A stretch of DNA of 64,000 nucleotides from Dyella ginsengisoli LA-4 (GCF_000334915.1 NZ_AMSF01000027.1:26299-90298), one strand, 5' to 3'. Counted from the stretch's first letter, positions 51,282-63,212 are shown. The notes: generated by a model from the sequence alone, not told the origin. Made by a program: numbers and translations.

Positions 51282-51908
51282 TTACTTCGAGTAAAGCTCG
51301 ACGATCAGCGCTTCGTTGATGTCGGTGGGCAGGTCGCCACGATCCGGCACCGACTTGAACGTGCCGGCGAACTTCTTGGCGTCCACTTCCACCCACTGCG
51401 GGCGCAGATCCATGGTGTCGAACACGGTCGCCGCTTCCTGAACGCGCAGCTGGTTGCGTGCGCGCTCGGTCAGGGCGATTTCGTCACCCGGCTTGACCTG
51501 GTAGGACGGAATGTTGACTTTCTTGCCGTTGACCAGCACCGCCTTGTGGGCGACCAGCTGGCGGGCCTGGGCGCGGGTGACCGCGAAGCCCATGCGGTAG
51601 ACGACGTTGTCCAGGCGGCTCTCGAGCAGGCGCAGCAGGTTCTCACCGGTGTTGCCCTTGAGGGTCGACGCCTTGGTGTAGTAGTTGCTGAACTGGCGCT
51701 CGAGCACGCCGTAGATGCGCTTGACCTTCTGCTTCTCGCGCAGCTGGACGGCATAGTCGGACATGCGCATGCGCTTGTTGGCGCCATGCTGGCCGGGCTT
51801 GTTTTCCAGCTTGCACTTGGAATCCAGCGCGCGGGCCGGGCTCTTCAGGCTGAGGTCGGAACCCTCACGACGGGCGAGCTTGCAGGTAGCTCCACGATAA
51901 CGGGCCAT
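51282..51908 (-). CDS. rpsD: 30S ribosomal protein S4
   Basis: Primary 16S rRNA binding and assembly protein, and translational repressor of the alpha operon in E. coli. The 208 residues begin [19 protein letters not shown] and have the S4 RNA-binding domain ([34 protein letters not shown]). ATG start; 11 bp after rpsK. Confidence 0.98.
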   Translation of the reverse strand: MARYRGATCKLARREGSDLSLKSPARALDSKCKLENKPGQHGANKRMRMSDYAVQLREKQKVKRIYGVLERQFSNYYTKASTLKGNTGENLLRLLESRLDNVVYRMGFAVTRAQARQLVAHKAVLVNGKKVNIPSYQVKPGDEIALTERARNQLRVQEAATVFDTMDLRPQWVEVDAKKFAGTFKSVPDRGDLPTDINEALIVELYSK

Positions 51909-51919
51909 GGGTATGCTCC

Positions 51920-52306
51920 TTAGACTCGACGCTTCTTGGGGGGACGGCAGCCGTTATGCGGGATCGGCGTGACGTCGATGATGTTCAGCACCTTGTAGCC
52001 GAGGGCGTTCAGCGAACGCACCGCCGACTCACGACCCGGGCCCGGACCCTTGATGCGCACTTCGACGGTCTTCACGCCGTAGTCGCCCGCCGCGCGGCCG
52101 GCCTTCTCGGCGGCCACCTGGGCAGCGAACGGGGTCGACTTGCGCGAGCCGCGGAAGCCCGCGCCGCCGGCAGTCGCCCACGACAGCGCGTTGCCCTGGC
52201 GATCGGTGATGGTGACGATGGTGTTGTTGAAGGAGGCCTGCACGTGGGCCACGGCATCCGTGACAACGCGCTTGATCTTCTTCTTGGTCTTGACTGGCTT
52301 GGCCAT
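51920..52306 (-). CDS. rpsK: 30S ribosomal protein S11
   Basis: Platform protein near the E site and the 3' end of 16S rRNA. The 128 residues contain [41 protein letters not shown] and the conserved C-terminus [13 protein letters not shown]. It begins 12 bp after rpsM. Confidence 0.98.
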   Translation of the reverse strand: MAKPVKTKKKIKRVVTDAVAHVQASFNNTIVTITDRQGNALSWATAGGAGFRGSRKSTPFAAQVAAEKAGRAAGDYGVKTVEVRIKGPGPGRESAVRSLNALGYKVLNIIDVTPIPHNGCRPPKKRRV

Positions 52307-52318
52307 GATTCGAATCCG

Positions 52319-52675
52319 TTACTTCTTGATGGCGCGACGCGGACCCTTGCGGGTACGGGCGTTGGTGCGCGTGCGCTGGCCGCGCACCGGCAGGCCACGA
52401 CGGTGACGCAGACCGCGGTAGCAACCCAGATCCATCAGACGCTTGATGGCGATGCCAACTTCGCGACGCAGATCACCTTCGACAACGTACTTGCCGATTT
52501 CGTGGCGGAGCTTCTCCACCTCACCCTCGCTGAGGGACTTGATCGGCGTGGTCGGAACCACGCCGGCGTCCGCGCAGACCTTCTTGGCCCGGCTGCGGCC
52601 GATGCCGTAGATGCTCTGCAGACCGACCCAGACATGCTTCTGGACCGGCAAATTGACACCCGCGATGCGCGCCAT
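52319..52675 (-). CDS. rpsM: 30S ribosomal protein S13
   Basis: Head protein that contacts tRNA and the 50S subunit. The 118 residues contain [30 protein letters not shown] and the basic tail [29 protein letters not shown] precedes the ATG. It is the first gene of the alpha operon behind its own predicted promoter; rpmJ, which lies between secY and rpsM in E. coli, is absent. Confidence 0.98.
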   Translation of the reverse strand: MARIAGVNLPVQKHVWVGLQSIYGIGRSRAKKVCADAGVVPTTPIKSLSEGEVEKLRHEIGKYVVEGDLRREVGIAIKRLMDLGCYRGLRHRRGLPVRGQRTRTNARTRKGPRRAIKK

Positions 52676-52716
52676 GATGTACTTTCTCCGATGCTTTCGT
52701 GCGCGGTAAACGCGCA

Positions 52717-52745
52717 ATTTTAACCTGAATCAACCCTGCTGGAAA
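52717..52745 (-). promoter_or_regulatory. Predicted alpha-operon promoter before rpsM
   Basis: On the minus strand TTTCCA (52745-52740), 17-bp spacer, TAAAAT (52722-52717). The -35 forms the downstream arm of the hairpin that follows secY. The leader would be about 35 nt. Confidence 0.55.
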
Positions 52746-52772
52746 GTCCCGCGGCCTGCGCCGCGGCTTTCC
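52741..52772 (-). terminator. Hairpin after secY
   Basis: GGAAAG-CCGCGGC paired with GCCGCGG-CTTTCC, 13 bp with a 2-nt bulge and a 4-nt loop, 37 bp after the secY stop. It has no T-run, so it may attenuate rather than stop transcription from the spc operon. Confidence 0.6.
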
Positions 52773-52808
52773 CGTTTATCCGGCCCCACTCCTACGCCCC
52801 AGCAGCCA

Positions 52809-54140
<1,332 letters not shown>

Positions 54141-54144
54141 CGGG

Positions 54145-54576
54145 TTACTCCACGCTGCCGCCGGCCGCCTCGATCGCGGCCTTGGCACCGACCGTGGCGA
54201 GGATGCCGGAGAGCTTCACGGCGCGACCGATCTCACCCTTGGCCACGACCTTGACCTTCTTCGCACGGCTATCGACCAGGCCGGCCTTGTGCAGCGTCAC
54301 CAGATCGATCACCTCGGCGTCGAGGGTGGCAAGCTGGTACAGGAACACCTGCTGGCTCTCGGCCTTCTTCTGCGAGCGGAAGCCGACCTTCGGGAGGCGA
54401 CGCTGCAGCGGCATCTGGCCGCCTTCGAAGCCGAACTTGTGGGTGCCGCCGGCACGGGCGTGCTGACCCTTGTGTCCGCGGCCCGCGGTCTTGCCGAGGC
54501 CCGAGCCGATGCCGCGACCGACGCGCAGGCGCGACTTGCGCGAACCGGCGGCGGGCTTGATGTCGTTGAGACGCAT
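54145..54576 (-). CDS. rplO: 50S ribosomal protein L15
   Basis: Late-assembly 50S protein. The 143 residues begin [44 protein letters not shown], the Arg/Gly-rich extension that runs into the subunit, followed by the globular domain. It lies 5 bp after rpmD and its last codons supply the secY ribosome site. Confidence 0.98.
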   Translation of the reverse strand: MRLNDIKPAAGSRKSRLRVGRGIGSGLGKTAGRGHKGQHARAGGTHKFGFEGGQMPLQRRLPKVGFRSQKKAESQQVFLYQLATLDAEVIDLVTLHKAGLVDSRAKKVKVVAKGEIGRAVKLSGILATVGAKAAIEAAGGSVE

Positions 54577-54581
54577 GATGA

Positions 54582-54779
54582 TTACTCCTCGACCCGGACC
54601 AGGTAGTAGACCGTGTTGATCAGGCCACGCACCTGCGGGCTGTCCTTCAGTTCACGCACGTCGTTGGTCTTGTTCAGACCGAGCGCCTTGACGCTCAGAC
54701 GGTGACGGCTCTGCACGCCACGCAGGCCCTTGACCAGGCGCACGCGCACGGTCTTTTCGGCAGTCTCATTCTTAGCCAT
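54582..54779 (-). CDS. rpmD: 50S ribosomal protein L30
   Basis: Small 50S surface protein, 65 residues. [34 protein letters not shown] is the whole conserved fold. It starts with ATG inside the last codons of rpsE (8-bp overlap). Confidence 0.97.
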   Translation of the reverse strand: MAKNETAEKTVRVRLVKGLRGVQSRHRLSVKALGLNKTNDVRELKDSPQVRGLINTVYYLVRVEE

Positions 54780-55281
54780 TGCCCAGCACCTCATCCAGGG
54801 TCTTGCCACGCTTGGCGGCGATCTTCTTGGGCGAGGCCACGGCCTGCAGGCCCTTGATGGTGGCGCGCACCAGGTTGATCGGGTTGCGCGAACCCACCGC
54901 CTTGGCGAGCACGTTCTTCACGCCGACCACTTCCAGCACGGCGCGCATCGCACCGCCGGCAATCACGCCGGTACCTTCGGCGGCCGGCTGCATGTACACG
55001 CGGGCGGCGCCGTGGTTGGCCTTGACGGCGTACCACAGCGTGCCGTTGTTCAGCTCGATGTTGACCATCTGGCGACGGGCACGCTCCATCGCCTTGGAGA
55101 TGGCGACCGGCACTTCGCGCGCCTTGCCATAGCCGAAGCCGACGCGGCCTTCGCCGTCACCCACCACCGTCAGGGCAGTGAAGCTCATCTGGCGGCCACC
55201 CTTCACGGTCTTGGCCACGCGGTTGACGGCGATCAGCTTCTCGAGCAGGCCGTCCGAATTTTCGCGATCGTTAGAGGACAT
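54772..55281 (-). CDS. rpsE: 30S ribosomal protein S5
   Basis: Decoding-fidelity protein of the 30S body. The 169 residues contain [47 protein letters not shown], including the loop region associated with spectinomycin resistance in other bacteria; no resistance substitution is evident by eye. It is separated from rplR by 103 bp, with a hairpin in between. Confidence 0.98.
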   Translation of the reverse strand: MSSNDRENSDGLLEKLIAVNRVAKTVKGGRQMSFTALTVVGDGEGRVGFGYGKAREVPVAISKAMERARRQMVNIELNNGTLWYAVKANHGAARVYMQPAAEGTGVIAGGAMRAVLEVVGVKNVLAKAVGSRNPINLVRATIKGLQAVASPKKIAAKRGKTLDEVLGNG

Positions 55282-55353
55282 GTTGGTTTCCGTATGCCCG
55301 GAGGTCCGGGACTTTTGCTTGCGGCTTGGCCGCTTGGAGTTGTAGGTGAAGCT

Positions 55354-55379
55354 CGGGGCACGTCTACCGCCGTGCCCCG
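55354..55379 (-). other. Hairpin in the rplR-rpsE spacer
   Basis: CGGGGCACG/CGTGCCCCG, 9-bp perfect stem with an 8-nt loop, directly after the rplR stop. It has no T-run. It may be a processing or attenuation structure inside the spc operon. Confidence 0.45.
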
Positions 55380-55384
55380 GTGGA

Positions 55385-55744
55385 TCAGAACTTCAGGCCG
55401 GCCTCGCGGGCCGCGTCGGCCAGCGCCTTGATGCGACCGTGGTAGCGGAAGCCGGAGCGGTCGAAAGCGACCGACTCGATGCCAGCGGCCATCGCACGCT
55501 CGGCAACAGCCTTGCCGACGGCCGCAGCCGCCTCGAGGTTCTTGGTGCCCTTCAGGCCCTCGGCGAGCGCCTTCTGCACGGTCGACGCAGCGGCCACCAC
55601 CTTGGTGCCGGACGCATCGAACACCTGCGCATAGAGGTGCTGCCCCGTGCGATGCACCGAAAGGCGCGGCACGGCAAGCTTGCGGATGTGCGCGCGAGTG
55701 GACTTGGCGCGGCGCAGACGGGATTCGTTCTTGTTCATCGTCAT
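55385..55744 (-). CDS. rplR: 50S ribosomal protein L18
   Basis: Binds 5S rRNA with L5 and L25. The 119 residues contain [33 protein letters not shown] and [26 protein letters not shown]. Two in-frame ATGs lie 6 bp apart; the first has GGAG 4 nt upstream and gives MTMNKNES. Confidence 0.97.
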   Translation of the reverse strand: MTMNKNESRLRRAKSTRAHIRKLAVPRLSVHRTGQHLYAQVFDASGTKVVAAASTVQKALAEGLKGTKNLEAAAAVGKAVAERAMAAGIESVAFDRSGFRYHGRIKALADAAREAGLKF

Positions 55745-55803
55745 GGTTCTCCAGGAAGCGGATCGACCCTTGCCTACCCCCGGGACTCACCCCGGGAGGC
55801 GGA

Positions 55804-56331
55804 TTAGGCCTTCTTGGCTTCCTTCAGCGTGATCTTCTCGCCGGCGTAACGCACACCCTTGCCCTTGTAGGGCTCCGGCGGACGATAGGCGCGGATCTTG
55901 GCAGCCACCTGGCCCACGCTCTGCTTGTCCGAGCCCTTGATCAGGATCTCGGTCTGCGTCGGCGTCTCGATGGTCACGCCTTCCGGCGCGTTGAACACCA
56001 CCGGATGGGAGAAACCGAGGCTCAGATTCAGCGCCTTGCCGGTCATCGAGGCGCGATAGCCCACGCCGACCAGTTCAAGCTTGCGCTCGTAGCCGTCGGA
56101 GACGCCCTTGACCATGTTGGCCAGCAGCGCGCGGGCAGTGCCGCCGAACTTGTCGTCCGCACCTTCGGCCAGAACGATCGTCGCCACGCCGTTCTCGACG
56201 GACACGTTGACGCCCGGCAGCGCGTGCACGGACAGGGAGCCCTTCGGGCCCTTAACGGAGATGCCGTCTTCGGCAACCTTCAGCTCGACACCCTTCGGCA
56301 GGCTGATCGGCTTCTTAGCAACACGGGACAT
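55804..56331 (-). CDS. rplF: 50S ribosomal protein L6
   Basis: 50S protein near the factor-binding site and sarcin-ricin loop. The 175 residues show the two repeated domains, [19 protein letters not shown] and the C-terminal ...[19 protein letters not shown] signature. It begins 10 bp after rpsH. Confidence 0.98.
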   Translation of the reverse strand: MSRVAKKPISLPKGVELKVAEDGISVKGPKGSLSVHALPGVNVSVENGVATIVLAEGADDKFGGTARALLANMVKGVSDGYERKLELVGVGYRASMTGKALNLSLGFSHPVVFNAPEGVTIETPTQTEILIKGSDKQSVGQVAAKIRAYRPPEPYKGKGVRYAGEKITLKEAKKA

Positions 56332-56341
56332 CGTCGACTCC

Positions 56342-56737
56342 TTAAGCCACTTGGCCGATGACTTCGCCACCGAGGCCCTTGGCGCGGGCCTGGGCATCGG
56401 TCAGCAGACCGGCGGAAGTCGAAATGATCGAGATACCAAGACCGCCGAGCACCTTCGGCAGCTCGTCCTTGCCGCGATAGACGCGGAGGCCGGAGCGGCT
56501 GACCCGGGAAATGGCCTCGATGGCCGGACGGCCTTCGAAATACTTGAGCTTGATCTCGAGCACCGGCTTGCCCTCCGCGTCGGAGGTCTTGGCGTCGAGG
56601 ATGTAGCCCTCGTTCTTGAGAAGGTTGGCGATCGCCACCTTCAACTTCGACGACGGCATGGTCACGGTCTGCTTGCCCGAGAGCTGGGCGTTGCGCACGC
56701 GCGTGAACATATCGGCGATGGGATCAGTCATGCTCAT
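56342..56737 (-). CDS. rpsH: 30S ribosomal protein S8
   Basis: Central-domain assembly protein; in E. coli it represses the spc operon by binding near rplE. The 131 residues contain [14 protein letters not shown] and the C-terminal [34 protein letters not shown] lies 7 nt before the first ATG (MSMTDP). Unusually, a 211-bp gap with a possible promoter separates it from rpsN. Confidence 0.98.
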   Translation of the reverse strand: MSMTDPIADMFTRVRNAQLSGKQTVTMPSSKLKVAIANLLKNEGYILDAKTSDAEGKPVLEIKLKYFEGRPAIEAISRVSRSGLRVYRGKDELPKVLGGLGISIISTSAGLLTDAQARAKGLGGEVIGQVA

Positions 56738-56834
56738 GAAAACATCCTTCAGAGTGCACCGATATCCGATAAAACCGGAAATCAATTCTAGATTGTGAGC
56801 CGCAACAAGCCGGCCTGCTTTATGCAGACCGACG

Positions 56835-56864
56835 AGTGTAACAGCCTTTTCCAGCTTTGGCGAA
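56835..56864 (-). promoter_or_regulatory. Candidate internal promoter before rpsH
   Basis: On the minus strand TTCGCC (56864-56859), 18-bp spacer, TACACT (56840-56835). A second -10-like TAGAAT lies at 56790-56785. Both sit in the 211-bp rpsN-rpsH gap. Confidence 0.4.
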
Positions 56865-56888
56865 TATCAGAGCGCCAACGTCATGGAC

Positions 56889-56905
56889 GGCGGGGCACCC
56901 CCGCC
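56889..56905 (-). terminator. Hairpin after rpsN
   Basis: GGCGGGG/CCCCGCC, 7-bp GC stem with a 3-nt loop, about 45 bp after the rpsN stop, without a T-run. Possible attenuator upstream of the candidate rpsH promoter. Confidence 0.4.
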
Positions 56906-56948
56906 ATCGGAGGCCAGCGGACCGGATGGCCCGCTTCCCGGCCGGGAA

Positions 56949-57254
56949 TTACCAGCTGGCCTTGCGCAGGCCCGGAACTTCGCCGCGCATGGTGGCTTCA
57001 CGCAGCTTGTTGCGGCCCAGGCCGAACTTCTTGTACACCGCACGCGGGCGACCGGACAGGGCGCAGCGGGTGCGCTGACGCACCGGGCTGGCGTCGCGCG
57101 GCAGCTTCTGCAGCCTGGTCTGGGCGTCCATCTTCTCCTCGTAGGAGGCGGTGGGGCTCAGCACGATCGCCTTCAGCTCGGCGCGCTTGGCGGCGTACTT
57201 CTGGACGAGCTTGGTCCGCTTCAGATCGCGGTTGACCATCGAGGTCTTTGCCAT
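56949..57254 (-). CDS. rpsN: 30S ribosomal protein S14
   Basis: Head protein near the A site. The 101 residues begin [28 protein letters not shown] and end with [22 protein letters not shown]; this is the long form without the CxxC zinc motif. It lies 17 bp after rplE. Confidence 0.98.
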   Translation of the reverse strand: MAKTSMVNRDLKRTKLVQKYAAKRAELKAIVLSPTASYEEKMDAQTRLQKLPRDASPVRQRTRCALSGRPRAVYKKFGLGRNKLREATMRGEVPGLRKASW

Positions 57255-57271
57255 GGTTTCTCTCTCGCGTA

Positions 57272-57811
57272 TCAGTTGCGGAACGGGAAGCTGAAGGCTT
57301 CCAGCAGCGCCTTGGCTTCGGCGTCGGTCTTGGCGGTCGTGGTGATGGAGATATCCATGCCGCGCATCGCGTCGATCTGGTCGAAGTCGATTTCCGGGAA
57401 GATGATCTGTTCCTTCACGCCGAAGTTGTAGTTGCCACGGCCGTCGAAGGCGCGACCCGACACGCCGCGGAAGTCGCGGACGCGGGGCAGCGAGATGTTG
57501 ATCAGGCGATCGAGGAACTCCCACATCTGGGCGCGACGCAGGGTCACCTTGCAGCCGATCGGCCAGCCGTCGCGGATCTTGAACGAGGCGACGGACACGC
57601 GTGCCTTGGTCGTGATCGGCTTCTGGCCGGCGATCTTGGCCATGTCGGCAACGGCGTTCTCGAGCACCTTCTTGTTGCCCGCAGCTTCGCCCACGCCCAT
57701 GTTGAGCGTGATCTTGGTGATGCGGGGAACCTGCATCACGTTCTGGTAGCCGAACTTCTCGGTGAGCTTGGCGACTACCTGGTCTTTGTAAAACTTTTCG
57801 AGGCGCGTCAT
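57272..57811 (-). CDS. rplE: 50S ribosomal protein L5
   Basis: Binds 5S rRNA and contacts the P-site tRNA. The 179 residues begin [31 protein letters not shown] and contain [11 protein letters not shown] and the C-terminal [20 protein letters not shown]. It starts 11 bp after rplX. Confidence 0.98.
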   Translation of the reverse strand: MTRLEKFYKDQVVAKLTEKFGYQNVMQVPRITKITLNMGVGEAAGNKKVLENAVADMAKIAGQKPITTKARVSVASFKIRDGWPIGCKVTLRRAQMWEFLDRLINISLPRVRDFRGVSGRAFDGRGNYNFGVKEQIIFPEIDFDQIDAMRGMDISITTTAKTDAEAKALLEAFSFPFRN

Positions 57812-57822
57812 GGTCGTCTTCC

Positions 57823-58137
57823 TTACGCGTCCACAACCTCGCCGTTCGAACGGAACACGCGGACCTTGCGCCCATCTTCGAGCACCTTGGCACCCACGCG
57901 CTCACCCTTGTTCGTGGCGGGGTTGAACAACTGGACATTGGAGATATGGATCGAGGCTTCGCGCTCGACGATGCCGCCCGGCTGATTGGCCTGCGGGTTC
58001 GCCTTGGTGTGGCGCTTGACCAGGTTGACGTTGGTGACGAAAACGCGGTCACCATCGACGCGCAGCACATCGCCGCGCTGACCCTTGTTCTTGCCGGTGA
58101 TCACGATGACCTGATCACCCTTGCGGATACGGTTCAT
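57823..58137 (-). CDS. rplX: 50S ribosomal protein L24
   Basis: Assembly-initiating 50S protein. The 104 residues have the N-terminal KOW motif [24 protein letters not shown], followed by [20 protein letters not shown]. Start ATG; 14 bp after rplN. Confidence 0.98.
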   Translation of the reverse strand: MNRIRKGDQVIVITGKNKGQRGDVLRVDGDRVFVTNVNLVKRHTKANPQANQPGGIVEREASIHISNVQLFNPATNKGERVGAKVLEDGRKVRVFRSNGEVVDA

Positions 58138-58151
58138 GGGTATTACTCCGC

Positions 58152-58520
58152 TCAGAGCACTTCGGGCGCGAGGGAGACGATCTTCATGAACTTCTCGCCG
58201 CGCAGCTCACGCGTAACCGGCCCGAAGATACGGGTGCCGATCGGCTCGAGCTTGTTGTTGAGGAGCACCGCTGCGTTGCCGTCGAAACGGATCAGCGAGC
58301 CGTCCGGACGACGCACGCCCTTGGCGGTACGGACCACCACGGCGTTGTAGACCTCGCCCTTCTTCACCTTGCCACGGGGGATGGCATCCTTCACGGTGAC
58401 CTTGATCACGTCACCGATCGCGGCGTAACGACGCTTGGAGCCGCCGAGCACCTTGATGCACATCAGTTCCTTCGCGCCGCTGTTGTCCGCTGCGGAAAGC
58501 GTGCTTTGCATCTGGATCAT
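58152..58520 (-). CDS. rplN: 50S ribosomal protein L14
   Basis: Subunit-interface protein forming bridge B8. The 122 residues begin [33 protein letters not shown], the standard start; upstream in-frame codons lie within rpsQ. GRVKKG-like [21 protein letters not shown] follows. Confidence 0.98.
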   Translation of the reverse strand: MIQMQSTLSAADNSGAKELMCIKVLGGSKRRYAAIGDVIKVTVKDAIPRGKVKKGEVYNAVVVRTAKGVRRPDGSLIRFDGNAAVLLNNKLEPIGTRIFGPVTRELRGEKFMKIVSLAPEVL

Positions 58521-58534
58521 GTCTGCACCCTCCC

Positions 58535-58795
58535 TTAGACGTTGGCGCGCGTGACGATTTCGACCACGCGGTGATGCTTGGTCTTCGACAGCGGGCGACA
58601 TTCGGCGATACGCACCACGTCACCCTCGTTCGCGCCCAGGTCGTCCTGCGCGTGAAGCTTGGTCGACCGACGGATGATCTTGCCGAGCAGGCCGTGCTGC
58701 ACCTGGCGCTCAACCAACACCGTGACCGTCTTGTCCATCTTGTTGGACACCACGCGCCCCTGCAGAGTGCGCACCTGTTTCTGGTTCTCGCTCAT
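58535..58795 (-). CDS. rpsQ: 30S ribosomal protein S17
   Basis: 16S rRNA 5'-domain binding protein. The 86 residues have [22 protein letters not shown] in the OB fold and [25 protein letters not shown]. It begins 11 bp after rpmC. Confidence 0.98.
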   Translation of the reverse strand: MSENQKQVRTLQGRVVSNKMDKTVTVLVERQVQHGLLGKIIRRSTKLHAQDDLGANEGDVVRIAECRPLSKTKHHRVVEIVTRANV

Positions 58796-58806
58796 GTCCG
58801 CCGTCC

Positions 58807-58992
58807 TTACTTCTTGCCGCCGAGCACGAACTTCGTGCGGGCGATGTCGCGCCGAACGCGGCGCAGCTGGTGCGGCTGGCTGAGCTGGCCGGTGCCCTTC
58901 TGCATGCGCAGATTGAACTGCTCCTTGCGAAGGTCCAGCAGGTGCTGGTTCAGCTCTTCGACCGACTTGTTGTTGAGATCTTTGATAGCCAT
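58807..58992 (-). CDS. rpmC: 50S ribosomal protein L29
   Basis: Sits at the polypeptide exit tunnel near the trigger factor and SRP sites. The 61 residues form a helical hairpin: [31 protein letters not shown] and [17 protein letters not shown]. The ATG overlaps the rplP stop (ATGA). Confidence 0.97.
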   Translation of the reverse strand: MAIKDLNNKSVEELNQHLLDLRKEQFNLRMQKGTGQLSQPHQLRRVRRDIARTKFVLGGKK

Positions 58993-59405
58993 CACATCAC
59001 CGCCCGGCTGACAAACTGGGTCTGCACCGAGAGCTTGGCCGCCGCCAGGCGGAAGGCCTCACGCGCCGTGGACTCGTCCACACCCTCGATTTCATAAAGC
59101 ATGCGGCCCGGCTGGATCGGAGCGACCCACAGCTCGACGCTGCCCTTACCCGCGCCCATGCGGACCTCGATGGGCTTCTTGGTGATCGGCTTGTCCGGAA
59201 ACACTCGAATCCAGAGCTTGCCGCCACGCTTGACGTAACGGGTGATGCAACGACGACCGGCCTCGATCTGGCGCGCGGTGAGCGCGCCGAACGTGGTCGC
59301 CTTCAGACCGAACTCGCCGAAACTGACCAGGTTGGCGCTATGCGCCAGACCGTCATTGCGGCCCTTGAACTGCTTGCGGAATTTGGTTCGCTTGGGTTGC
59401 AACAT
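58992..59405 (-). CDS. rplP: 50S ribosomal protein L16
   Basis: Contacts the A-site tRNA elbow. The 137 residues begin [25 protein letters not shown] and include [35 protein letters not shown]. It starts 12 bp after rpsC and is coupled to rpmC. Confidence 0.98.
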   Translation of the reverse strand: MLQPKRTKFRKQFKGRNDGLAHSANLVSFGEFGLKATTFGALTARQIEAGRRCITRYVKRGGKLWIRVFPDKPITKKPIEVRMGAGKGSVELWVAPIQPGRMLYEIEGVDESTAREAFRLAAAKLSVQTQFVSRAVM

Positions 59406-59417
59406 GGCAACTCTCCC

Positions 59418-60167
59418 TTACTTCGCCGCCCGCTCGCGACGGCCTTCACCGCCCTCGCGACGCGATTCACGACGACCCTCGCCGCCTTCGCGACGCGGCT
59501 GCGACTGCTCGTCCTTCGACTCCTGCGACGCTGCCGCCAGGTCGAAGATCTCGCCCTTATAGATCCACACCTTGATGCCGATGATGCCGTAGGTGGTCTT
59601 GGCTTCGGCGGTGCCGTAATCGATGTCCGCACGCAGCGTATGCAGCGGAACGCGGCCCTCACGACTCCACTCGGAGCGGGCGATCTCGGCACCGTTCAGA
59701 CGACCGGAGACGTTGATCTTGACGCCCTGGGCACCGAGGCGCATCGCGTTGCCGACGGCGCGCTTCATCGCGCGACGGAACATGATGCGGCGCTCGAGCT
59801 GCTGCGCGATCGACTCGGCGACCAGCTGCGCATCGAGCTCCGGCTTGCGGACTTCGTTCACGTTGATGTGCGTCGGAACGCCCATCATCTCGCTGACTTC
59901 CTTGCGCAGCTTCTCGATGTCCTCGCCCTTCTTGCCGATCACCACGCCCGGACGGGCGCTGTAAATCGTCACGCGGGCGGTCTTGGCCGGGCGCTCGATC
60001 TGGATCTTGGAGATGCCGGCCTGGGCAAGCTTCTTGCGAAGCATCTCGCGGACCTTCAGGTCAGCGACCAGGTACTTGGCGTAATCGCCCTTGTTTGCGT
60101 ACCACTTCGAGTTCCAGTCCTTGGCGATGCCGAGGCGGATACCGGTGGGATGAACTTTGTGACCCAT
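59418..60167 (-). CDS. rpsC: 30S ribosomal protein S3
   Basis: mRNA entry-channel protein with helicase role. The 249 residues begin [14 protein letters not shown] and contain the KH domain ([23 protein letters not shown]). After the core there is an extension of about 30 residues with a duplicated REGGEGRRE unit. A similar [10 protein letters not shown] sequence ends S2 in this genome. Confidence 0.98.
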   Translation of the reverse strand: MGHKVHPTGIRLGIAKDWNSKWYANKGDYAKYLVADLKVREMLRKKLAQAGISKIQIERPAKTARVTIYSARPGVVIGKKGEDIEKLRKEVSEMMGVPTHINVNEVRKPELDAQLVAESIAQQLERRIMFRRAMKRAVGNAMRLGAQGVKINVSGRLNGAEIARSEWSREGRVPLHTLRADIDYGTAEAKTTYGIIGIKVWIYKGEIFDLAAASQESKDEQSQPRREGGEGRRESRREGGEGRRERAAK

Positions 60168-60182
60168 CGTCTTTTCGTCCTC

Positions 60183-60518
60183 TTAATCGCCAACGACCAC
60201 GGTGATGTGGCTGGTGCGCTTCAGGATGCGCGAACCGCGACCCTTGGCGCGGGCGTACATGCGCTTCATCGACGGACCTTCGTCCACGAAGATGCGCGAG
60301 ACCTTCAGTTCGTCCACGTCGGCGCCGAGGTTGTTCTCGGCGTTGGCGACGGCCGACAGCAGCACCTTGCGGACAAGGTGGGCAGCCTTCTTGTTGGTGA
60401 ACTGGAGCACGTCGCTGGCGCGACCCACGGGCATACCGCGGACCAGGTCAGCCACCAGGCGTGCCTTCTGCGCCGAGATGCGGGCGCTGCGCAGGATCGC
60501 TTTGGCTTCGGTGCTCAT
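60183..60518 (-). CDS. rplV: 50S ribosomal protein L22
   Basis: Lines the exit tunnel with its beta hairpin. The 111 residues contain [22 protein letters not shown] and the hairpin region [26 protein letters not shown]. It begins 1 bp after rpsS. Confidence 0.98.
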   Translation of the reverse strand: MSTEAKAILRSARISAQKARLVADLVRGMPVGRASDVLQFTNKKAAHLVRKVLLSAVANAENNLGADVDELKVSRIFVDEGPSMKRMYARAKGRGSRILKRTSHITVVVGD

Positions 60519-60519
60519 C

Positions 60520-60792
60520 TTACTTGCCCTTCTTGTCGCCGCCGTGGCCCTTGAAGGTGCGGGTCACCGCGAACTCGCCGAGCTTGTGCCCGACCATGTT
60601 CTCGTTGACGAGCACCGGCACGTGCTGGCGACCGTTGTGGATGGCGATGGTCAGGCCGACCATTTCCGGCAGGATCATCGAGCGACGCGACCAGGTCTTG
60701 ATCGGGCGCTTGTTGTTGGCGGAAACCGCAGCTTCCACCTTCTTGACGAGGTGAAGGTCGACGAACGGACCTTTCTTCAGAGAACGCGGCAT
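60520..60792 (-). CDS. rpsS: 30S ribosomal protein S19
   Basis: Head protein near the A site. The 90 residues begin [22 protein letters not shown] and contain [28 protein letters not shown]. It lies 12 bp after rplB. Confidence 0.98.
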   Translation of the reverse strand: MPRSLKKGPFVDLHLVKKVEAAVSANNKRPIKTWSRRSMILPEMVGLTIAIHNGRQHVPVLVNENMVGHKLGEFAVTRTFKGHGGDKKGK

Positions 60793-60804
60793 GTCGGCTT
60801 CCTG

Positions 60805-61626
60805 TTACTTGCGACGACGCACGATGAACTGCTGCGTGCGCTTGTTGTTGCGGGTCTTGTAACCCTTGGTCGGCGTGCCCCACGGGCTGACCGGATGACG
60901 GCCACCGGAGGTACGGCCCTCGCCACCGCCATGCGGGTGGTCGACCGGGTTCATCACCACGCCGCGGACGGTCGGGCGGATGCCCTTCCAACGGGTGGCA
61001 CCGGCCTTGCCCAGCTTCTTCAGGCTGTGCTCGGAGTTGCCCACCTCGCCGATCGTGGCGCGGCAGTCGACCGGCACCTTGCGCATTTCGCCGGAGCGGA
61101 GGCGCAGGGTGGCGTAGCCGGACTCGCGGGCGACCAGCTGAACCGAGGCGCCGGCGCTGCGGGCGATCTGCGCGCCCTTGCCTGCCTTCATCTCGATGCA
61201 GTGAATGGTCGAACCGACCGGAATGTTGCGCAGCGGCAGGCTGTTGCCCGGCTTGATCGGCGCGTCCGAACCGGACACCAGGCGGTCACCCACCTGCACG
61301 CCCTTCGGCGCGATGATGTAGCGGCGCTCGCCATCGGCGTAGCACAGCAGCGCGATGTGCGCGGTGCGGTTCGGATCGTACTCGATGCGCTCGACGCGGC
61401 CGGCGATGCCTTCCTTGTCGCGCTTGAAGTCGATGATGCGGTAATGCTGCTTGTGGCCACCACCGCGATGACGCGTGGTGATGCGACCGAAGTGGTTGCG
61501 ACCGCCCGTCTTGGACTGCGACTCGGTCAGCGCCGCGTACGGCGCTCCCTTGTGCAGGCCCTCGGTGCGGACGCTCACCGCGTCGCGGCGGCCCGGCGAG
61601 GTCGGCTTGTGCGTGATCAGTGCCAT
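60805..61626 (-). CDS. rplB: 50S ribosomal protein L2
   Basis: Core 23S rRNA binder needed for subunit joining and peptidyl transfer. The 273 residues have the OB and SH3-like domains and the conserved loop [16 protein letters not shown] with the functionally important His. It lies 20 bp after rplW. Confidence 0.98.
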   Translation of the reverse strand: MALITHKPTSPGRRDAVSVRTEGLHKGAPYAALTESQSKTGGRNHFGRITTRHRGGGHKQHYRIIDFKRDKEGIAGRVERIEYDPNRTAHIALLCYADGERRYIIAPKGVQVGDRLVSGSDAPIKPGNSLPLRNIPVGSTIHCIEMKAGKGAQIARSAGASVQLVARESGYATLRLRSGEMRKVPVDCRATIGEVGNSEHSLKKLGKAGATRWKGIRPTVRGVVMNPVDHPHGGGEGRTSGGRHPVSPWGTPTKGYKTRNNKRTQQFIVRRRK

Positions 61627-61646
61627 CTCAATGCGACTCCTTGAGC

Positions 61647-61940
61647 TCAGGCCTTGGCCGACACGTCGATGGTCTGACCATCGGCGAGGCGGACATAGGC
61701 CTTGCGCTTGCCCTGGCGGCTGCCAGTGCGGAAACGGAAGGACTTGACCTTGCCCTTGGCGTTGACGAGGTTCACCTGCTCGACCTTGACGTCGAACATC
61801 TGTTCCACCGCCGCGCGGACGTCGGCCTTGGTCGCCTCGGGGGCGACAACGAATACATACTGGTTGCTCTCGGCCAGGCGCGCGGACTTCTCGGAGATGT
61901 GCGGCGCACGCAGCGTGTTGAGAATGCGTTCGGTGCTCAT
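61647..61940 (-). CDS. rplW: 50S ribosomal protein L23
   Basis: Exit-tunnel protein that docks trigger factor and SRP. The 97 residues start [24 protein letters not shown]; the ATG overlaps the rplD stop (ATGA) and has GAGGA 9 nt upstream. An ATG three codons earlier abuts that site and is unlikely. Confidence 0.97.
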   Translation of the reverse strand: MSTERILNTLRAPHISEKSARLAESNQYVFVVAPEATKADVRAAVEQMFDVKVEQVNLVNAKGKVKSFRFRTGSRQGKRKAYVRLADGQTIDVSAKA

Positions 61941-62539
61941 GCCAGCCATTCCTCGATCTTCTTGACCGCGTCGACGGTCAGCACGATGTGGTCCGAACCC
62001 ACCAGGTTGACCGGGTTCAGCGCCATCACGTCCACGACATGCAGGTACGGGATGTTGCGGGCGGCGAGATACAGCGCCTCGGAGGCGTCCTCGCTCACCA
62101 GCAGCACGCGACCGGACACCTGCAGCTCGGCCAGCTTGGCCACCATCGACTTGGTCTTCGGCGCTTCGATGCCGAAGCCCTCGACGACCTTCAGGCGGTC
62201 CTGGCGGTTGAGCTCGGCCAGAATCGAGCGGATCGCCACGCGATACGCCTTGCGATTGACCTTCTGCTCGTAGTTGCGCGGCTTGGCGGCGAACGTCACG
62301 CCACCGCCGACGAAGATCGGGGCACGGTAGTCGCCGTGACGGGCACCGCCACCCTTCTGCTTCTTGAACTTCTTGGTGGTGCCGGACAGCTCACCACGCG
62401 ACAGCTGCGCCTTGGTACCCGCGCGACCGCCGGCCTGGTAGGCCACGACCACCTGGTGCACCAGGGCCTGCTTGAACTCGCCGCCGAACACTTCGTCCGA
62501 CACGCTGAGCGGCTTGGCGCCAATGACATTCAGTTCCAT
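61937..62539 (-). CDS. rplD: 50S ribosomal protein L4
   Basis: Tunnel-lining protein; in E. coli also represses the S10 operon. The 200 residues contain [47 protein letters not shown], the long loop reaching the tunnel. The start [11 protein letters not shown] is 11 bp after rplC. Confidence 0.98.
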   Translation of the reverse strand: MELNVIGAKPLSVSDEVFGGEFKQALVHQVVVAYQAGGRAGTKAQLSRGELSGTTKKFKKQKGGGARHGDYRAPIFVGGGVTFAAKPRNYEQKVNRKAYRVAIRSILAELNRQDRLKVVEGFGIEAPKTKSMVAKLAELQVSGRVLLVSEDASEALYLAARNIPYLHVVDVMALNPVNLVGSDHIVLTVDAVKKIEEWLA

Positions 62540-62550
62540 GGCGTCTCTCC

Positions 62551-63192
62551 TCAACCCTTGGTGGTCGGACGGATGACGACGTCGCCACCGGTTGCACCCG
62601 GCACCGCGCCCTTCACCGCGATCAGGTGACGCTCGGCGTCGACCTTGACCACTTCCAGACCCTGCTGCGTGCGGTTCACCGCACCCATGTGGCCGGCCAT
62701 CTTCTTGCCCGGGAACACGCGACCCGGCGTCTGACGCTGGCCGATCGAGCCCGGGGCGCGATGCGACAGCGAGTTGCCGTGGGTGGCGTCACCCATCTTG
62801 AAGTTGTGGCGCTTGATCGTGCCCTGGAAGCCCTTGCCCTTGGACACGCCGGCGACGTCGACGATCTGGCCGACGGTAAACAGCTCGTCCGCCTTGATCT
62901 CAGCACCGATCGCGTACTTGCCGAGATCGTCGGCGGCAACGCGGAACTCCCACAGGCCACGGCCCGGCTCGACCTTCGCGGTCGCATAGTGGCCCTTCAG
63001 CGGCTGCGTCAGCAGCGAGGCGCGCTTCGCGCCCGCCGTGACCTGCACAGCGCTGTAGCCATCGTTCTCATCCGTCTTCACCTGGGTCACGCGATTCGGC
63101 GTCGCTTCGATCAGCGTCACCGGAATCGAGCGGCCATCTTCGGTGAAGAGTCGGCTCATGCCGCACTTGCGGCCAACCAGTCCGATACTCAT
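62551..63192 (-). CDS. rplC: 50S ribosomal protein L3
   Basis: Binds 23S rRNA near the peptidyl-transferase centre. The 213 residues begin [20 protein letters not shown] and contain [54 protein letters not shown], including the Gln that is methylated in E. coli (GQRQTPG). It lies 20 bp after rpsJ. Confidence 0.98.
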   Translation of the reverse strand: MSIGLVGRKCGMSRLFTEDGRSIPVTLIEATPNRVTQVKTDENDGYSAVQVTAGAKRASLLTQPLKGHYATAKVEPGRGLWEFRVAADDLGKYAIGAEIKADELFTVGQIVDVAGVSKGKGFQGTIKRHNFKMGDATHGNSLSHRAPGSIGQRQTPGRVFPGKKMAGHMGAVNRTQQGLEVVKVDAERHLIAVKGAVPGATGGDVVIRPTTKG

Positions 63193-63212
63193 CTTCGTAT
63201 CCTGTCTATCGC

